From Spirosoma telluris (GTDB taxonomy: Bacteria; Bacteroidota; Bacteroidia; Cytophagales; Spirosomataceae), in assembly GCA_003259005.1 (NCBI GenBank), contig QLII01000001.1, positions 4,418,501-4,482,500 of the forward strand: 64,000 nt of DNA, read 5' to 3'. Below, one piece after another: positions 36,542 to 45,268 of the stretch. The notes beneath the pieces are model-generated. The model saw only the letters and a program-made list of their open reading frames with translations, did no database searches and was not told where the DNA came from. Position 1 is the stretch's first letter. Each line of letters starts with the position of its first letter. Both the position numbers and the translations under genes were made by a program.

Positions 36542-37117
36542 TTGACAGAACGCCCATTAGCTGATATTCTGAAAGACTGCCGCCGAGGTCGGGAGGCTGC
36601 CATGCAAGCGTTTTATGAGCGCTTCTATAGCTATGCCCTATCGGTTTGTCTAGCCTATGCCAGCGACCGCGAAGACGCTCGGGAAATGCTCAATGATGGC
36701 TTTCTAAAAGCATTTCGGCATGTAGGCGACCTTAAGAATGAGGCCGTTGTGATACCGTGGCTACGGCGCATTATGGTAAATACTGCCATTGATTATTACC
36801 GCCGAAACCGAAAAAGAGCACTGGACACCTCAACCGAATTAGTCGAGTATAGCCTTCAGGAACCCTACCTGAATGATGAAGCAATCTTTTCACAGCTTTC
36901 AGTCGAGCATATTCTGACGGTGCTGCATCAATTACCGACTCCATACCGTATGGTTTTTAGCTTATATGTACTCGAAGGCTATACGCATCGTGAAATCGCC
37001 GACCAGCTTGGCATTGCTGAAAGTACATCACGGGCGCATCTGTCCGAAGCCAATCGGTTGTTACGCCGTGCCTTGACCACCCAAATTCCTACTGACCATG
37101 AGCGAACAAACCGATAA
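36542..37117 (+). CDS. ECF-type RNA polymerase sigma factor
   Basis: A 191-residue sigma-70 family factor. Region 2 is AMQAFYERFYSYALSVCLAYASDREDAREMLNDGFLKAFRH; region 4 is LPTPYRMVFSLYVLEGYTHREIADQLGIAESTSRAHLSEA. No ATG lies upstream in frame, so the TTG at 36542 (TTG ACA GAA) is the best start; the first ATG, at 36601, would remove part of region 2. Its end overlaps the next gene by 20 bases, the usual layout for a sigma factor and its anti-sigma partner. Confidence 0.88.
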   Translation: MTERPLADILKDCRRGREAAMQAFYERFYSYALSVCLAYASDREDAREMLNDGFLKAFRHVGDLKNEAVVIPWLRRIMVNTAIDYYRRNRKRALDTSTELVEYSLQEPYLNDEAIFSQLSVEHILTVLHQLPTPYRMVFSLYVLEGYTHREIADQLGIAESTSRAHLSEANRLLRRALTTQIPTDHERTNR

Positions 37118-38321
37118 ACCGCTCCATGACTGGGTACGTCAGTCGCTGGATACTTACCGACCCAACTATGATCCGACCGATTGGGTACTGCTACAGCGTA
37201 CTTTACGGCGTCGGCGATGGATACGCCGGGGAGCTTGGGGAAGTGCAGGTTTATTGTTGTTCGGTTTCCTAAGTTGGTTGATAATTGACCGGCAAAACGA
37301 GAATACGGCTTCTAACATTGACAGCGTAAGTCGCAGAAAGTCAATACGATCAGCTGACTCTACCAGGGCTGACAATTCACCCAAAACAACTTCGTTAAGC
37401 GTCAATCAAAAAGTACAGCAATCGGCCATAATCCGATCGCCATCGACTCCGATCTACTCTGCTCAGGCCGTAGAATTTGTAGCAGTTCGTTTGCCTGCTC
37501 CGCTGAACCCAGTTCGACAAGTCAACCCATTAAAGAACAACTTAACCGAACAAATTCACCGGCCCCAGCTTATCGCGTTCAGCCCGGAAGAAACGGTTAT
37601 AAAGCACCAAATGATAACCGGCGATTTTGGTCCTGATTCTACATCCTACCAAACACTGGCCCGTAATCTACGTTCGTGGCCCGATGCCGTAATCGTCTGC
37701 GACCTTACGACCAGTATGTACCCTTACACTACGCAGTTGTTCGCCTGGTTCAGGAAAAATGCACCCAACTCGACCATCAGGGGCATGGTATTTTTCACCG
37801 ATTGTGATAGCCTGGGGCAACAAACTCGGGCAGGTGGCCCAGCAGGCCGTATGTTCATTACCCGAGAACGCAATCCGGCGAATGCCTTACCTATTCTACT
37901 GGATGCAGCCCGCAACACGGTTCACAATGACGATGATGCCGAAAATGACATAGAAGCGCTCCTGGCTGCCCAGCAAGCATTTCCAGAAGCAAAACACCTG
38001 ATTCTACTCGCTGATAACATAAGTACTGTTAAGGATATGGCCCTGCTGACTAAGATCAGGAAACCTGTCCATGTTGTACTTTGCGGAACAACGGGCAGTG
38101 ATACGACGCTGGCTTTTCAACCCGATTATTACACAATTGCCAATCATACGCAGGGAAGTCTGCATACACTCGAAGACGATTTCACTCCCAGTAGCTTATC
38201 GCGAACGACTACGCTTCGCGTTGGCTCAATCTATTACCGATACATACCTCGCAAAAAGCAATTCAAACCCACCCCGTTTGATCACCGGCCAAGGCATTTT
38301 CTAAACTTAATCTGGTTCTGA
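37098..38321 (+). CDS. membrane-anchored VWA-like protein, putative anti-sigma partner
   Basis: A 407-residue protein. The N-terminal part (LHDWVRQSLDTYRPNYDPTDW) resembles the cytoplasmic end of FecR/RsiW-type regulators, followed by one transmembrane helix (GLLLFGFLSWLII, residues about 50-63). The external part has a low-complexity linker and, near residue 200, AVIVCDLTTSMYPYTTQLF, a MIDAS-like DxTxS in a VWA fold, followed by IRGMVFFTDCDSLG and a final ILLADNIS strand. It overlaps the sigma gene by 20 bases. I infer an anti-sigma or signal-sensing role; a canonical anti-sigma domain is not evident. Confidence 0.65.
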   Translation: MSEQTDKPLHDWVRQSLDTYRPNYDPTDWVLLQRTLRRRRWIRRGAWGSAGLLLFGFLSWLIIDRQNENTASNIDSVSRRKSIRSADSTRADNSPKTTSLSVNQKVQQSAIIRSPSTPIYSAQAVEFVAVRLPAPLNPVRQVNPLKNNLTEQIHRPQLIAFSPEETVIKHQMITGDFGPDSTSYQTLARNLRSWPDAVIVCDLTTSMYPYTTQLFAWFRKNAPNSTIRGMVFFTDCDSLGQQTRAGGPAGRMFITRERNPANALPILLDAARNTVHNDDDAENDIEALLAAQQAFPEAKHLILLADNISTVKDMALLTKIRKPVHVVLCGTTGSDTTLAFQPDYYTIANHTQGSLHTLEDDFTPSSLSRTTTLRVGSIYYRYIPRKKQFKPTPFDHRPRHFLNLIWF

Positions 38322-38437
38322 TCAGGTAAACCTATCGCTCAGTCAAGAAGGTACTTATCTTTTTTTATTCATATATACCGAATGCATCAATGAGACGTTA
38401 GTAGAGCATAGCGTTTTTATCTAGTTTGTACCTGGTT

Positions 38438-38947
38438 ATGCCTCTTTTTTCATCCGTTAATCGTCGTTTACGCGTCCCTATCCTTCTTACAACTAGCCTG
38501 ATTGTTAGCATAGTTACACTGGCTCAAGTTAATTTAACACACCGTATGCTTACTGGCTATTTTCTAAGTAACGATGCGCCTGTTAATAAAGGGAAGCCTA
38601 CCCTTTTTGTGTTTGAGCAAGCCGAAACATTTGAACAGGTATTTAAGCCTGCTGCCACAAGCAAGCGTCCCGACGTTGTGAATTTTGCAAAAGAAATGGC
38701 GATTGGCATTGCGCTCCCGCCAACAAACAAACCCCCAAAGCTCTCGGTTAGCAAGGTATTCGTTCAGGACTCCATTTTGACCGTCCGCTATATTCGCATG
38801 GCCGATACGACGCTAACGCATAATCCACAGTCGTTCACGAGCCAGCCTATGCTGCTGCTGGCTATTCCAAAGCAGACGATCTTGAAAACCAAACTCGTTG
38901 AAAATGGAAAGGTCGTACAGTTAGTTAAGAAGCACGAACACGAATAA
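38438..38947 (+). CDS. exported protein of unknown function
   Basis: A 169-residue protein starting at 38438 (MPLFSSVNRRLRVPILLTTSLIVSIVTLAQ) with a signal peptide. A TTG four codons earlier is an alternative start. The remainder is one beta-rich domain with LSVSKVFVQDSILTVRYIRM, PMLLLAIPK and a lysine-rich end (VVQLVKKHEHE). The pattern resembles PrcB-type 'protease stability complex' domains but I am not certain. No partner gene is evident. Confidence 0.55.
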   Translation: MPLFSSVNRRLRVPILLTTSLIVSIVTLAQVNLTHRMLTGYFLSNDAPVNKGKPTLFVFEQAETFEQVFKPAATSKRPDVVNFAKEMAIGIALPPTNKPPKLSVSKVFVQDSILTVRYIRMADTTLTHNPQSFTSQPMLLLAIPKQTILKTKLVENGKVVQLVKKHEHE

Positions 38948-38971
38948 AAGCCTTCTAGAGCGACTTTGGGG

Positions 38972-39286
38972 TCATAACAAGCGAATAACGCGTAAATCGC
39001 TATCTAGTTTAAAGTATCCACGATCCAGAAATCCAATGATCGCATTTAATTTCGCATCAAACGGCGTATCACCGTAGGACACCGCCCCAACGCCAACCAC
39101 ATGTACATTGGTGCGACCCGCCCGGCCACGGGCTTCGGTGAGTAACACCTCTGGTTTGTATGGACAGGCAACGTAAGTGTCACAGAGCGTTGCATAGTCG
39201 GCAAGAATACGGTTACAGTCTGTTTCTGACAGGAAGTCGACGCCGTGGCGGGGAAGCTGGTTTTGAAGTTCCTGAATTCGGTTCAT
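38972..39286 (-). CDS. small protein of unknown function
   Basis: A 104-residue soluble protein, MNRIQELQNQLPRHGVDFLS..., with four cysteines and central ACPYKPEVLLTEARGRAG then VVGVGAVSYGDTPFDAKLNAI. I do not recognise a family. It faces the plus-strand exported protein end to end with a 24-base gap, and is followed by the TMTC-like gene region on the same strand. Coding quality supports a real gene. Confidence 0.5.
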   Translation of the reverse strand: MNRIQELQNQLPRHGVDFLSETDCNRILADYATLCDTYVACPYKPEVLLTEARGRAGRTNVHVVGVGAVSYGDTPFDAKLNAIIGFLDRGYFKLDSDLRVIRLL

Positions 39287-39394
39287 GGTTGCAAGCTACA
39301 GATTTTGATTTAAAAGCATTTGCCAAATCATATATGCAGTTTATCTGAATGACTAAGCCCTCTTAATTCAGTACGCAAGCTAGCCCAACAATGC

Positions 39395-39434
39395 ATAAAA
39401 AGCCAGTTACCCCTTTAGCAACTGGCTTTTTAAG
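39395..39434 (-). terminator. rho-independent terminator of the TMTC-like gene
   Basis: A 12-bp perfect stem AAAAAGCCAGTT (39397-39408) with AACTGGCTTTTT (39420-39431) around an 11-base loop. It lies about 50 bases downstream of the minus-strand TMTC-like stop and would also work for plus-strand transcripts. Confidence 0.85.
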
Positions 39435-39486
39435 TAAACCTATATGATTTTGAAACCGCTCCTGCGATCTGCCTGATCAAGGTAAG

Positions 39487-41649
39487 TTAATACTTATTAA
39501 TAATCGAATCGGGCAGTACTTTCACGTCGATTCCAAAGGCTTTCAGCAGGTTCGCCCGATTGTTCTGCCCATCGACATAGGCTGGATTGACGACCATCGA
39601 CCGATTGTAGTAGTACGATGCCAGCTCGAGTTTCTGCCGATTGTTCTGGGTCTGCCCTTCACCCTGATAGATTACCCCTAGGTTGTTGTAAGCTGGGGCA
39701 TAGGCATTAGCCGCGCGAATTGTCTGTTTATAGTAATACTTGGCGGAATCGACGTTAGGCGTAATTTTCTGAAACACGTATGCCATTGAGAAATAGGCTT
39801 CCCCAAAATTGGGATAAATCCGGGTTGATTCCTGCAAGTGATCAAGCGCCCAGCGCCCATGTTTATTGGCATGCGCAATATTAGTGTCAATTAACGTCTG
39901 CGCTTTCTTCACCTGCTCCAACGAAGGTTTCGGCTTGATGGCATTTGTGGCGTTGGCAATTGAATCGGCCTTTGCACGATCCTTAAGCCCTTTTTCAATC
40001 CACTCATTCGCTACGTGCCGCTGCACCTGACAGCTATTTGGTGCATACGGTAGTGCCGAATTAAAGAGTACAAAATTATTTTCCCAATCCCGGTTGCGCT
40101 CCACGGTTTTAAACGAGTACAACCCAGCTACAACGGCCATTAGACCCAGCAGGGGTGCATATCGGGCTAACACGGGCTTCGGCGAATCATCCGATTGGCG
40201 AACCAACAATTTCTGTAAGGCCCAGATCAGTACAAATCCAAAACCCATAACAGCCGCGTAGGAAAAGCGTTCAGCGAAAATCCCCCCCCGAATCCAGATG
40301 AAGCCCAGACCCGGTGCCATCGTTACAAAGAACCAGAATATGCCGAATCCCCAAAGCGTGCGTTTAATAAATCCTTTCCAGGCCAGCCAAATCAAGCCTA
40401 AAAATGTAAAGAAGCCAGCCCATGTTAATATATCCCCTTTTCCGCCCGATGGAATGACATTATACGAGTAGTCATATACCAGCGGGTGAGGCAAAATGAG
40501 TAGCCGCAGGTAATATTCGAGAAACTTAAACATGGTCGACTTTTGGGTCTTCTCGATCGCATAGGGATAGTTAGCCCAGTCAATGGGGGGCGTTCCGCTC
40601 AGCGTACCAATCATTTTCTGTTTCTGATAGAAAAACAGAGCCGTAACAATCAGAAATGGCCATAAACTAATGAGCGATTGCCAGACATTCCGACGGGCAA
40701 ACCAGTACTGCATAGCCGGAATTAGAGCCAGGCTGACGATGGATGATTCTTTGGACAGAAAGGCAAAGTAGAGCGATGCACAGGCAAGGCCCACCCAGCT
40801 TCCCGATAAGGCTCCCATGATCAACACGCCCAATATACCACCTGCTGTACTACCCAATGTATTCACCATCAGACTACTACCAATAACCCAACCACCTACA
40901 ATGGAAAAAAGGCCCAGCACTCCGCCCAATGTCCAGTCGGAAGCAGGGCCTTTGAACCAAAATGGAGAGTCAGATTCTAAATGCTTCCAGTAAGAAAGCA
41001 ACATGAGCGAAATAAACAGGAAACTCAGAATTTCATCGCGGCCTTTTATATTGGCAACAATCTCGGTATGAAGGGGATGCGCGATAAAAACCAATCCGAT
41101 TAAAAATGCGGTAATGGTTTGCCTGGTCAGCCATTTCTGTAATAAGACACCAACAATTAAACCCGTTATGCCATACAAGCCCGCATTAATCATGTGGCTG
41201 ATATTCGGATTATCCTTAAAATATTCCTGTTCCATCGCAAACGTAATCAGCGACAGAGGTCGGTAGTAGCCTAACGAAATATTACTAAAATGCCAGAACT
41301 CTGTGCGAAGCAAGTCAGGAATACCAGCCAACCCTTTTTTAACAAACAGGTTCTGCCCGACGGCAGCTATATCGTCCAGCGCGTACTGGTGCCCAAACGT
41401 ATTTATATACAAAGCAAATCCTAACAAAGCCAGGATTGCTGGTGGCCACCACTCAACAGGCCGTCGCTCAATGGGCAAATCGGTAGTAACAGTCGGTTTG
41501 GTCGTGGTTGGGCGAACGGGAGGGCGCTGCGCGGTTTCAACCGGGCGAGTTGTGTTAGGCCGCGCTGTACCCTGGGTCGAATTTGGTGTAGGTTTGGGCG
41601 CTACTGATCGAGGATTCTCGTAGCCAGATGATTGCTTTTTTTTAGCCAT
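39487..41649 (-). CDS. TMTC/PMT-like membrane protein with TPR repeats
   Basis: A 720-residue inner-membrane protein. After a lysine/proline-rich cytoplasmic tail it has some 10 transmembrane helices (residues about 70-480); the first periplasmic loop LNINTFGHQYALDDIAAVGQN is the DxD-type motif of GT-C O-mannosyltransferase-like and TMTC proteins (here FGHQYALDD). Residues about 540-720 are TPR-like (FGEAYFSMAYVFQKI, APAYNNLGVIYQGEG, NPAYVDGQNNRANLLK). TMTC-like proteins add sugars to exported proteins; donor and acceptor here are unknown. No frame break. Confidence 0.78.
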   Translation of the reverse strand: MAKKKQSSGYENPRSVAPKPTPNSTQGTARPNTTRPVETAQRPPVRPTTTKPTVTTDLPIERRPVEWWPPAILALLGFALYINTFGHQYALDDIAAVGQNLFVKKGLAGIPDLLRTEFWHFSNISLGYYRPLSLITFAMEQEYFKDNPNISHMINAGLYGITGLIVGVLLQKWLTRQTITAFLIGLVFIAHPLHTEIVANIKGRDEILSFLFISLMLLSYWKHLESDSPFWFKGPASDWTLGGVLGLFSIVGGWVIGSSLMVNTLGSTAGGILGVLIMGALSGSWVGLACASLYFAFLSKESSIVSLALIPAMQYWFARRNVWQSLISLWPFLIVTALFFYQKQKMIGTLSGTPPIDWANYPYAIEKTQKSTMFKFLEYYLRLLILPHPLVYDYSYNVIPSGGKGDILTWAGFFTFLGLIWLAWKGFIKRTLWGFGIFWFFVTMAPGLGFIWIRGGIFAERFSYAAVMGFGFVLIWALQKLLVRQSDDSPKPVLARYAPLLGLMAVVAGLYSFKTVERNRDWENNFVLFNSALPYAPNSCQVQRHVANEWIEKGLKDRAKADSIANATNAIKPKPSLEQVKKAQTLIDTNIAHANKHGRWALDHLQESTRIYPNFGEAYFSMAYVFQKITPNVDSAKYYYKQTIRAANAYAPAYNNLGVIYQGEGQTQNNRQKLELASYYYNRSMVVNPAYVDGQNNRANLLKAFGIDVKVLPDSIINKY

Positions 41650-41874
41650 AACAGCGGATAATCGTCTATTTTAGGTCGCTTAAATTCTCTGGTTAGATTA
41701 AGTACTTAGGCAAATTTAGATTCTCTGGATTCTTTAGATTCTTGGGGCCGGCCCTACGTTTGAAATAACTTCCTGTTTACAAATACTATAGAATCTAAAT
41801 CTGCATGATTACTTAAATAATAGGCTACGTCGAGAATCACTACATTTATGGATTGATTGTAAAGTTCCGTAAGA

Positions 41875-42765
41875 ATGTCAGCAAAATCAATTCAACTTCA
41901 TCATCCGTTCAAAACTATTATTTTGGCGGTCAGTCTGGGACTGTTAATGAACGGTTGTTTGACCGTTCGTCCGGCAGCATCCCCATCAACGAGTGGAGCC
42001 TCCGCTAACCTCGTTCGCACCAGTAATCTTGCCCTCGGCAATCCGAGTGGAGCAGGTACAAGTGATCCTAACAACTACCTGATCAGCCGAGCGCAATACA
42101 TGCTTTCGTATAGTCGTAGCCGGGGCATTGCCAATTGGGTAAGCTGGTATCTGAGTCCTTCCTGGAAAGGTGATGCCAAACGAACAACCGAGTTCAAGCC
42201 AGATCCAACCTTACCAACAGGCTGGTATGCTGCCCGGCCAAATGACTATACCAACACGGGCTTTGACCGAGGTCATTTGTGCCCATCCGATGATCGTGAT
42301 TCATCGCCCGAAGATAATGCCGCCACGTTCTTCCTATCCAACATCGTGCCACAAGCTCCGAGGCATAATCGGGAGGTATGGAAAAGTTTAGAAGATTATG
42401 AACGGCAACTGATGAGCAACGGTAACGATGTGTATATTATTGCTGGTGTTAGCGGTACGGGAGGTACTGGACAGAACGGTTATGCCACTACGATTGCGAA
42501 TGGAAAACTGACCGTTCCAGCCACCCTCTGGAAAATACTGGTCGTAGTGCCTACCGGCGCTGAAAATACGTTTCAGATTACGGCCAACACCCGTGTTATT
42601 GCGGTAAATATCCCTAATAATCAAACAGCGGCCGACAAACCATGGCGGGCTTATCTAACCAGCGTAGACGAACTGGAAACTCTAACCGGCTACGATTTCT
42701 TATCGAATGTGCCGATCGAAGTCCAGCAGGTCATTGAAAAGCAGATCGACGGTGGCAATAGTTGA
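41875..42765 (+). CDS. DNA/RNA non-specific endonuclease lipoprotein
   Basis: A 296-residue lipoprotein of the His-Asn (NucA/EndA) nuclease family. A signal segment ends in LLMNGC (lipobox). The catalytic site is FDRGHLCPSDDRD (DRGH histidine near residue 140) with the metal-binding Asn in FLSNIVPQAPRHN. The length fits the family. Membrane anchoring suggests extracellular degradation of nucleic acids for nutrition or defence. It is followed by a hairpin and a converging desaturase gene. Confidence 0.9.
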   Translation: MSAKSIQLHHPFKTIILAVSLGLLMNGCLTVRPAASPSTSGASANLVRTSNLALGNPSGAGTSDPNNYLISRAQYMLSYSRSRGIANWVSWYLSPSWKGDAKRTTEFKPDPTLPTGWYAARPNDYTNTGFDRGHLCPSDDRDSSPEDNAATFFLSNIVPQAPRHNREVWKSLEDYERQLMSNGNDVYIIAGVSGTGGTGQNGYATTIANGKLTVPATLWKILVVVPTGAENTFQITANTRVIAVNIPNNQTAADKPWRAYLTSVDELETLTGYDFLSNVPIEVQQVIEKQIDGGNS

Positions 42766-42770
42766 TTATA

Positions 42771-42830
42771 AACACAGAAACACGGAGAACACAGACTAGT
42801 ATCGCTCTGTACTCTCCGTGTCTCCGTGTT
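42771..42830. repeat. CACGGAGAACAC-type stem-loop
   Basis: AACACAGAAACACGGAGAACAC (42771-42792) faces GTACTCTCCGTGTCTCCGTGTT (42809-42830). It lies between two converging genes and probably terminates both. Words of this type are familiar to me as dispersed spacer repeats in environmental genomes. Confidence 0.75.
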
Positions 42831-42843
42831 CATACCTGAAGGC

Positions 42844-43929
42844 TTATGCAGCTACTGCTGATACCTGCGGCATGGCCTGAACAAGGGGCTTCATTGGAAT
42901 TCGTTGGGTGCGTCGGCGCAGTAGAGCAATAGCTTCCTGATCATTGGCAAACGCTCCGTTTATATTGACCATATTTCGGGCTAGTACATCATATTTCTTA
43001 AACATGAGTAAAAAGAAAACTTGCCCAAAGTCGATTCCATCGAAAACGACGGCCTGATTCTGTGCGTACTTATCAATGGTTTTCATGAAAAATGTTGGAT
43101 GCTCGGTCCAGTGCATAGCCGGACGAACATGGTGGCTAATATGGTACCCATCATTCCAGCACTTTCTATTATATCGCACGTTAATACACGTAATACTATT
43201 TTTGTAAGCATTACCTGGGTCCTCAAAGTCCACAAACGAGTGTTGAGTCCAGTTGCCCAGCATTGCAATGAATCGATAAATAAGGAGGGGTAACAAAAAT
43301 ACCAATACCGTGGCGGGCCAGCTTATAAAGCACAATCCAATACAAACGACGGCAAATACAATCTCACCGGTTAAGGCACGTGTCGCTAATTTCGGGCGAT
43401 TTTTCTGACGCAGGTAATTCAGCAAATTGCGCACACCAATTACGAAAAAGCGGCCAAAATAGGCCAAAAAACTCCGGAAGCTGTCTCGTTGGAATGTCAT
43501 CGTACTACTATCATCGTCTTCCAGGTTATTTTCCGGGTGGTGCATTCCGATGTGATGACTATAATAGGTTTCGGGCGTATGGCCAAAAAACGGAGCTAGT
43601 ACCCAGGGGAGGTAGTAGTTCATCCAATTGTATTCAGACTTAAAAAACTGCCGGTGGCTTGTGCAGTGCAGCATCAGACCGAAGGGCCCTTTGATGCCGA
43701 GATTACTAAAACATAAGTGTAAGAATGCCACTCCCCACCAGGCCCAGCCCGTCAGGAAAGGCATATATAGCAGAACGCTCAACGGTATGAGGGTCAGGGT
43801 AATGCGGATGGTAAGATAGATAAAGGGTAAATCGCGCTCGTCTTTAATATACTGAAGAAAAAAACGATCAAGCCGAGTGTACTCTCGTCCCGTGAACGTA
43901 GGATCATGCAAAGTGCTCAATAACTTCAT
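42844..43929 (-). CDS. fatty acid desaturase
   Basis: A 361-residue integral-membrane, non-haem di-iron desaturase. Three histidine clusters are present: HCTSHRQFF (residues about 109), HHIGMHHPENN (about 140) and HISHHVRPAMHW (about 280), with pairs of hydrophobic helices before and between. They insert a double bond in acyl chains of membrane lipids. It converges on the nuclease gene and lies downstream of gnd's terminator. Confidence 0.92.
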   Translation of the reverse strand: MKLLSTLHDPTFTGREYTRLDRFFLQYIKDERDLPFIYLTIRITLTLIPLSVLLYMPFLTGWAWWGVAFLHLCFSNLGIKGPFGLMLHCTSHRQFFKSEYNWMNYYLPWVLAPFFGHTPETYYSHHIGMHHPENNLEDDDSSTMTFQRDSFRSFLAYFGRFFVIGVRNLLNYLRQKNRPKLATRALTGEIVFAVVCIGLCFISWPATVLVFLLPLLIYRFIAMLGNWTQHSFVDFEDPGNAYKNSITCINVRYNRKCWNDGYHISHHVRPAMHWTEHPTFFMKTIDKYAQNQAVVFDGIDFGQVFFLLMFKKYDVLARNMVNINGAFANDQEAIALLRRRTQRIPMKPLVQAMPQVSAVAA

Positions 43930-43960
43930 GCAACAGATACGGTGATTAAGGGGCCATTAA

Positions 43961-44020
43961 AAAAGGTTCGGGCTGTTTCAATTATCGTTCATAGCGAAAT
44001 TGAAACAGCCCGAACCTTTG
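43961..44020 (-). terminator. 22-bp perfect hairpin, terminator of gnd
   Basis: AAAGGTTCGGGCTGTTTCAATT (43962-43983) is exactly complementary to 43998-44019. It sits between the gnd stop and the desaturase start on the minus strand. It is longer than most intrinsic terminators and could also be an mRNA-stabilising structure. Confidence 0.85.
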
Positions 44021-44048
44021 TATACTACAATACTAACGAAAAAAGAAA

Positions 44049-44975
44049 TTAAATTGACGTATTCGTTGACAGAATAAAATTATTTTTCTCAACGGCGTGT
44101 CCACCAAACTCATTACGAAGAGCCGCCACGACCTTTCCGGTGAACGTATCGTCCTGTAGAGAGCGATACCGCGTTAATAGTGATAAGGCGATTACAGGTG
44201 TAGGTACACCCAGATCCAGGGCGGCTTCGAGCGTCCATCTGCCTTCTCCCGACGAGAACATTCGGCCTTTAATTGCCTCTAGTTTAGGATCTTTGCTGAA
44301 AGCATGTTCAGTTAGTTCCATGAGCCAGCTGCGAATTACTGAGCCATGACTCCACATTTTGGCAACGGCTTCAAAATCAAACGGAAACTGACTTTTTTCC
44401 AATACTTCAAAGCCTTCGGCAATGGACTGCATCATGCCATACTCAATACCGTTGTGTACCATTTTGGTGAAGTGGCCACTACCAGCCGGCCCCGTATATA
44501 GATAACCGTCTTCAACGGAGATGTCCCGGAATACACCATGCAATGGCTCAATCACGTCGGGATCTCCCCCAACCATGGTGCAGGCTCCATTCAGCGCACC
44601 ACTAATCCCTCCACTCGTGCCACAATCCAGGAAACCAATGCCTTTTTGTTTAAGATAGTCATGTCGGAGAATTGAATCTTTATAATGAGAGTTACCACCA
44701 TCAATAACGACATCGCCGGGTTGCATAACAGCCAGCAGTTGTTCAATAACCGTATCAACCAACGGACCGGCAGGAATCATCAACCACAAAACGCGTTTCT
44801 CAGGCAACGCATTATAAAGGTCTGGCAAGGTGTTAGCGCCCTGAGCCCCTTCATCCTTAACCCCCTCTACCAGAGCTGGATTAATATCGTAACCAACAAC
44901 GGTATGACCATGCTTTACTAAGTTACTAACGAGGTTGAACCCCATCTTGCCTAAGCCAATGAATCCAATATGCAT
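44049..44975 (-). CDS. gnd: 6-phosphogluconate dehydrogenase (decarboxylating), GntZ-type
   Basis: A 308-residue NAD(P)-dependent enzyme that converts 6-phosphogluconate to ribulose 5-phosphate and CO2 in the cytoplasm. The N-terminal Rossmann motif is GFIGLGKMGFNLV; GTSGGISGA carries the substrate contacts; KMVHNGIEYG contains the catalytic Lys; SGEGRWTLEAA is typical of the short (about 300 residue) form. That form usually prefers NAD. Confidence 0.93.
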   Translation of the reverse strand: MHIGFIGLGKMGFNLVSNLVKHGHTVVGYDINPALVEGVKDEGAQGANTLPDLYNALPEKRVLWLMIPAGPLVDTVIEQLLAVMQPGDVVIDGGNSHYKDSILRHDYLKQKGIGFLDCGTSGGISGALNGACTMVGGDPDVIEPLHGVFRDISVEDGYLYTGPAGSGHFTKMVHNGIEYGMMQSIAEGFEVLEKSQFPFDFEAVAKMWSHGSVIRSWLMELTEHAFSKDPKLEAIKGRMFSSGEGRWTLEAALDLGVPTPVIALSLLTRYRSLQDDTFTGKVVAALRNEFGGHAVEKNNFILSTNTSI

Positions 44976-45268
44976 AACAATCCATGATTTAAGCGGTTAA
45001 TTTGGCGATTTTTTTCTTTCCTCCTTCTACCGATTAACTAGAATTTAATTAGGCAGATAGTTTAAAAACGGCATGTCTAATTAAATTCTATCTGTACAGG
45101 CGACTAACTATAGGTTTCACAAATTCATAGTATCTCTATCTATTATATAAATTAGTAGACTGCAAAAAATGCACAATAACATTTCTACATCTCAACTTAT
45201 TAAGATACAGATAATAATTATATTTCTGCCCGAAATAGTCTCTTACTAACCTAATCCATTCTTTCAAG
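44976..45268. other. 293-base AT-rich divergent intergenic region
   Basis: It lies between gnd (minus) and the TPR gene (plus). An inverted pair TAGAATTTAATTAG (45050-45063) and CTAATTAAATTCTA (45076-45089) may be an operator or terminator. TATATTTC near 45219 is one mismatch from a -7 element for the TPR gene. Nothing else stands out. Confidence 0.5.

Noticed and set aside
37098..38321. Magnesium chelatase or integrin-like complex partner
   Set aside because: The VWA-like part is alone. No AAA+ MoxR-type ATPase or other complex gene is nearby, so the sigma-linked reading is preferred.
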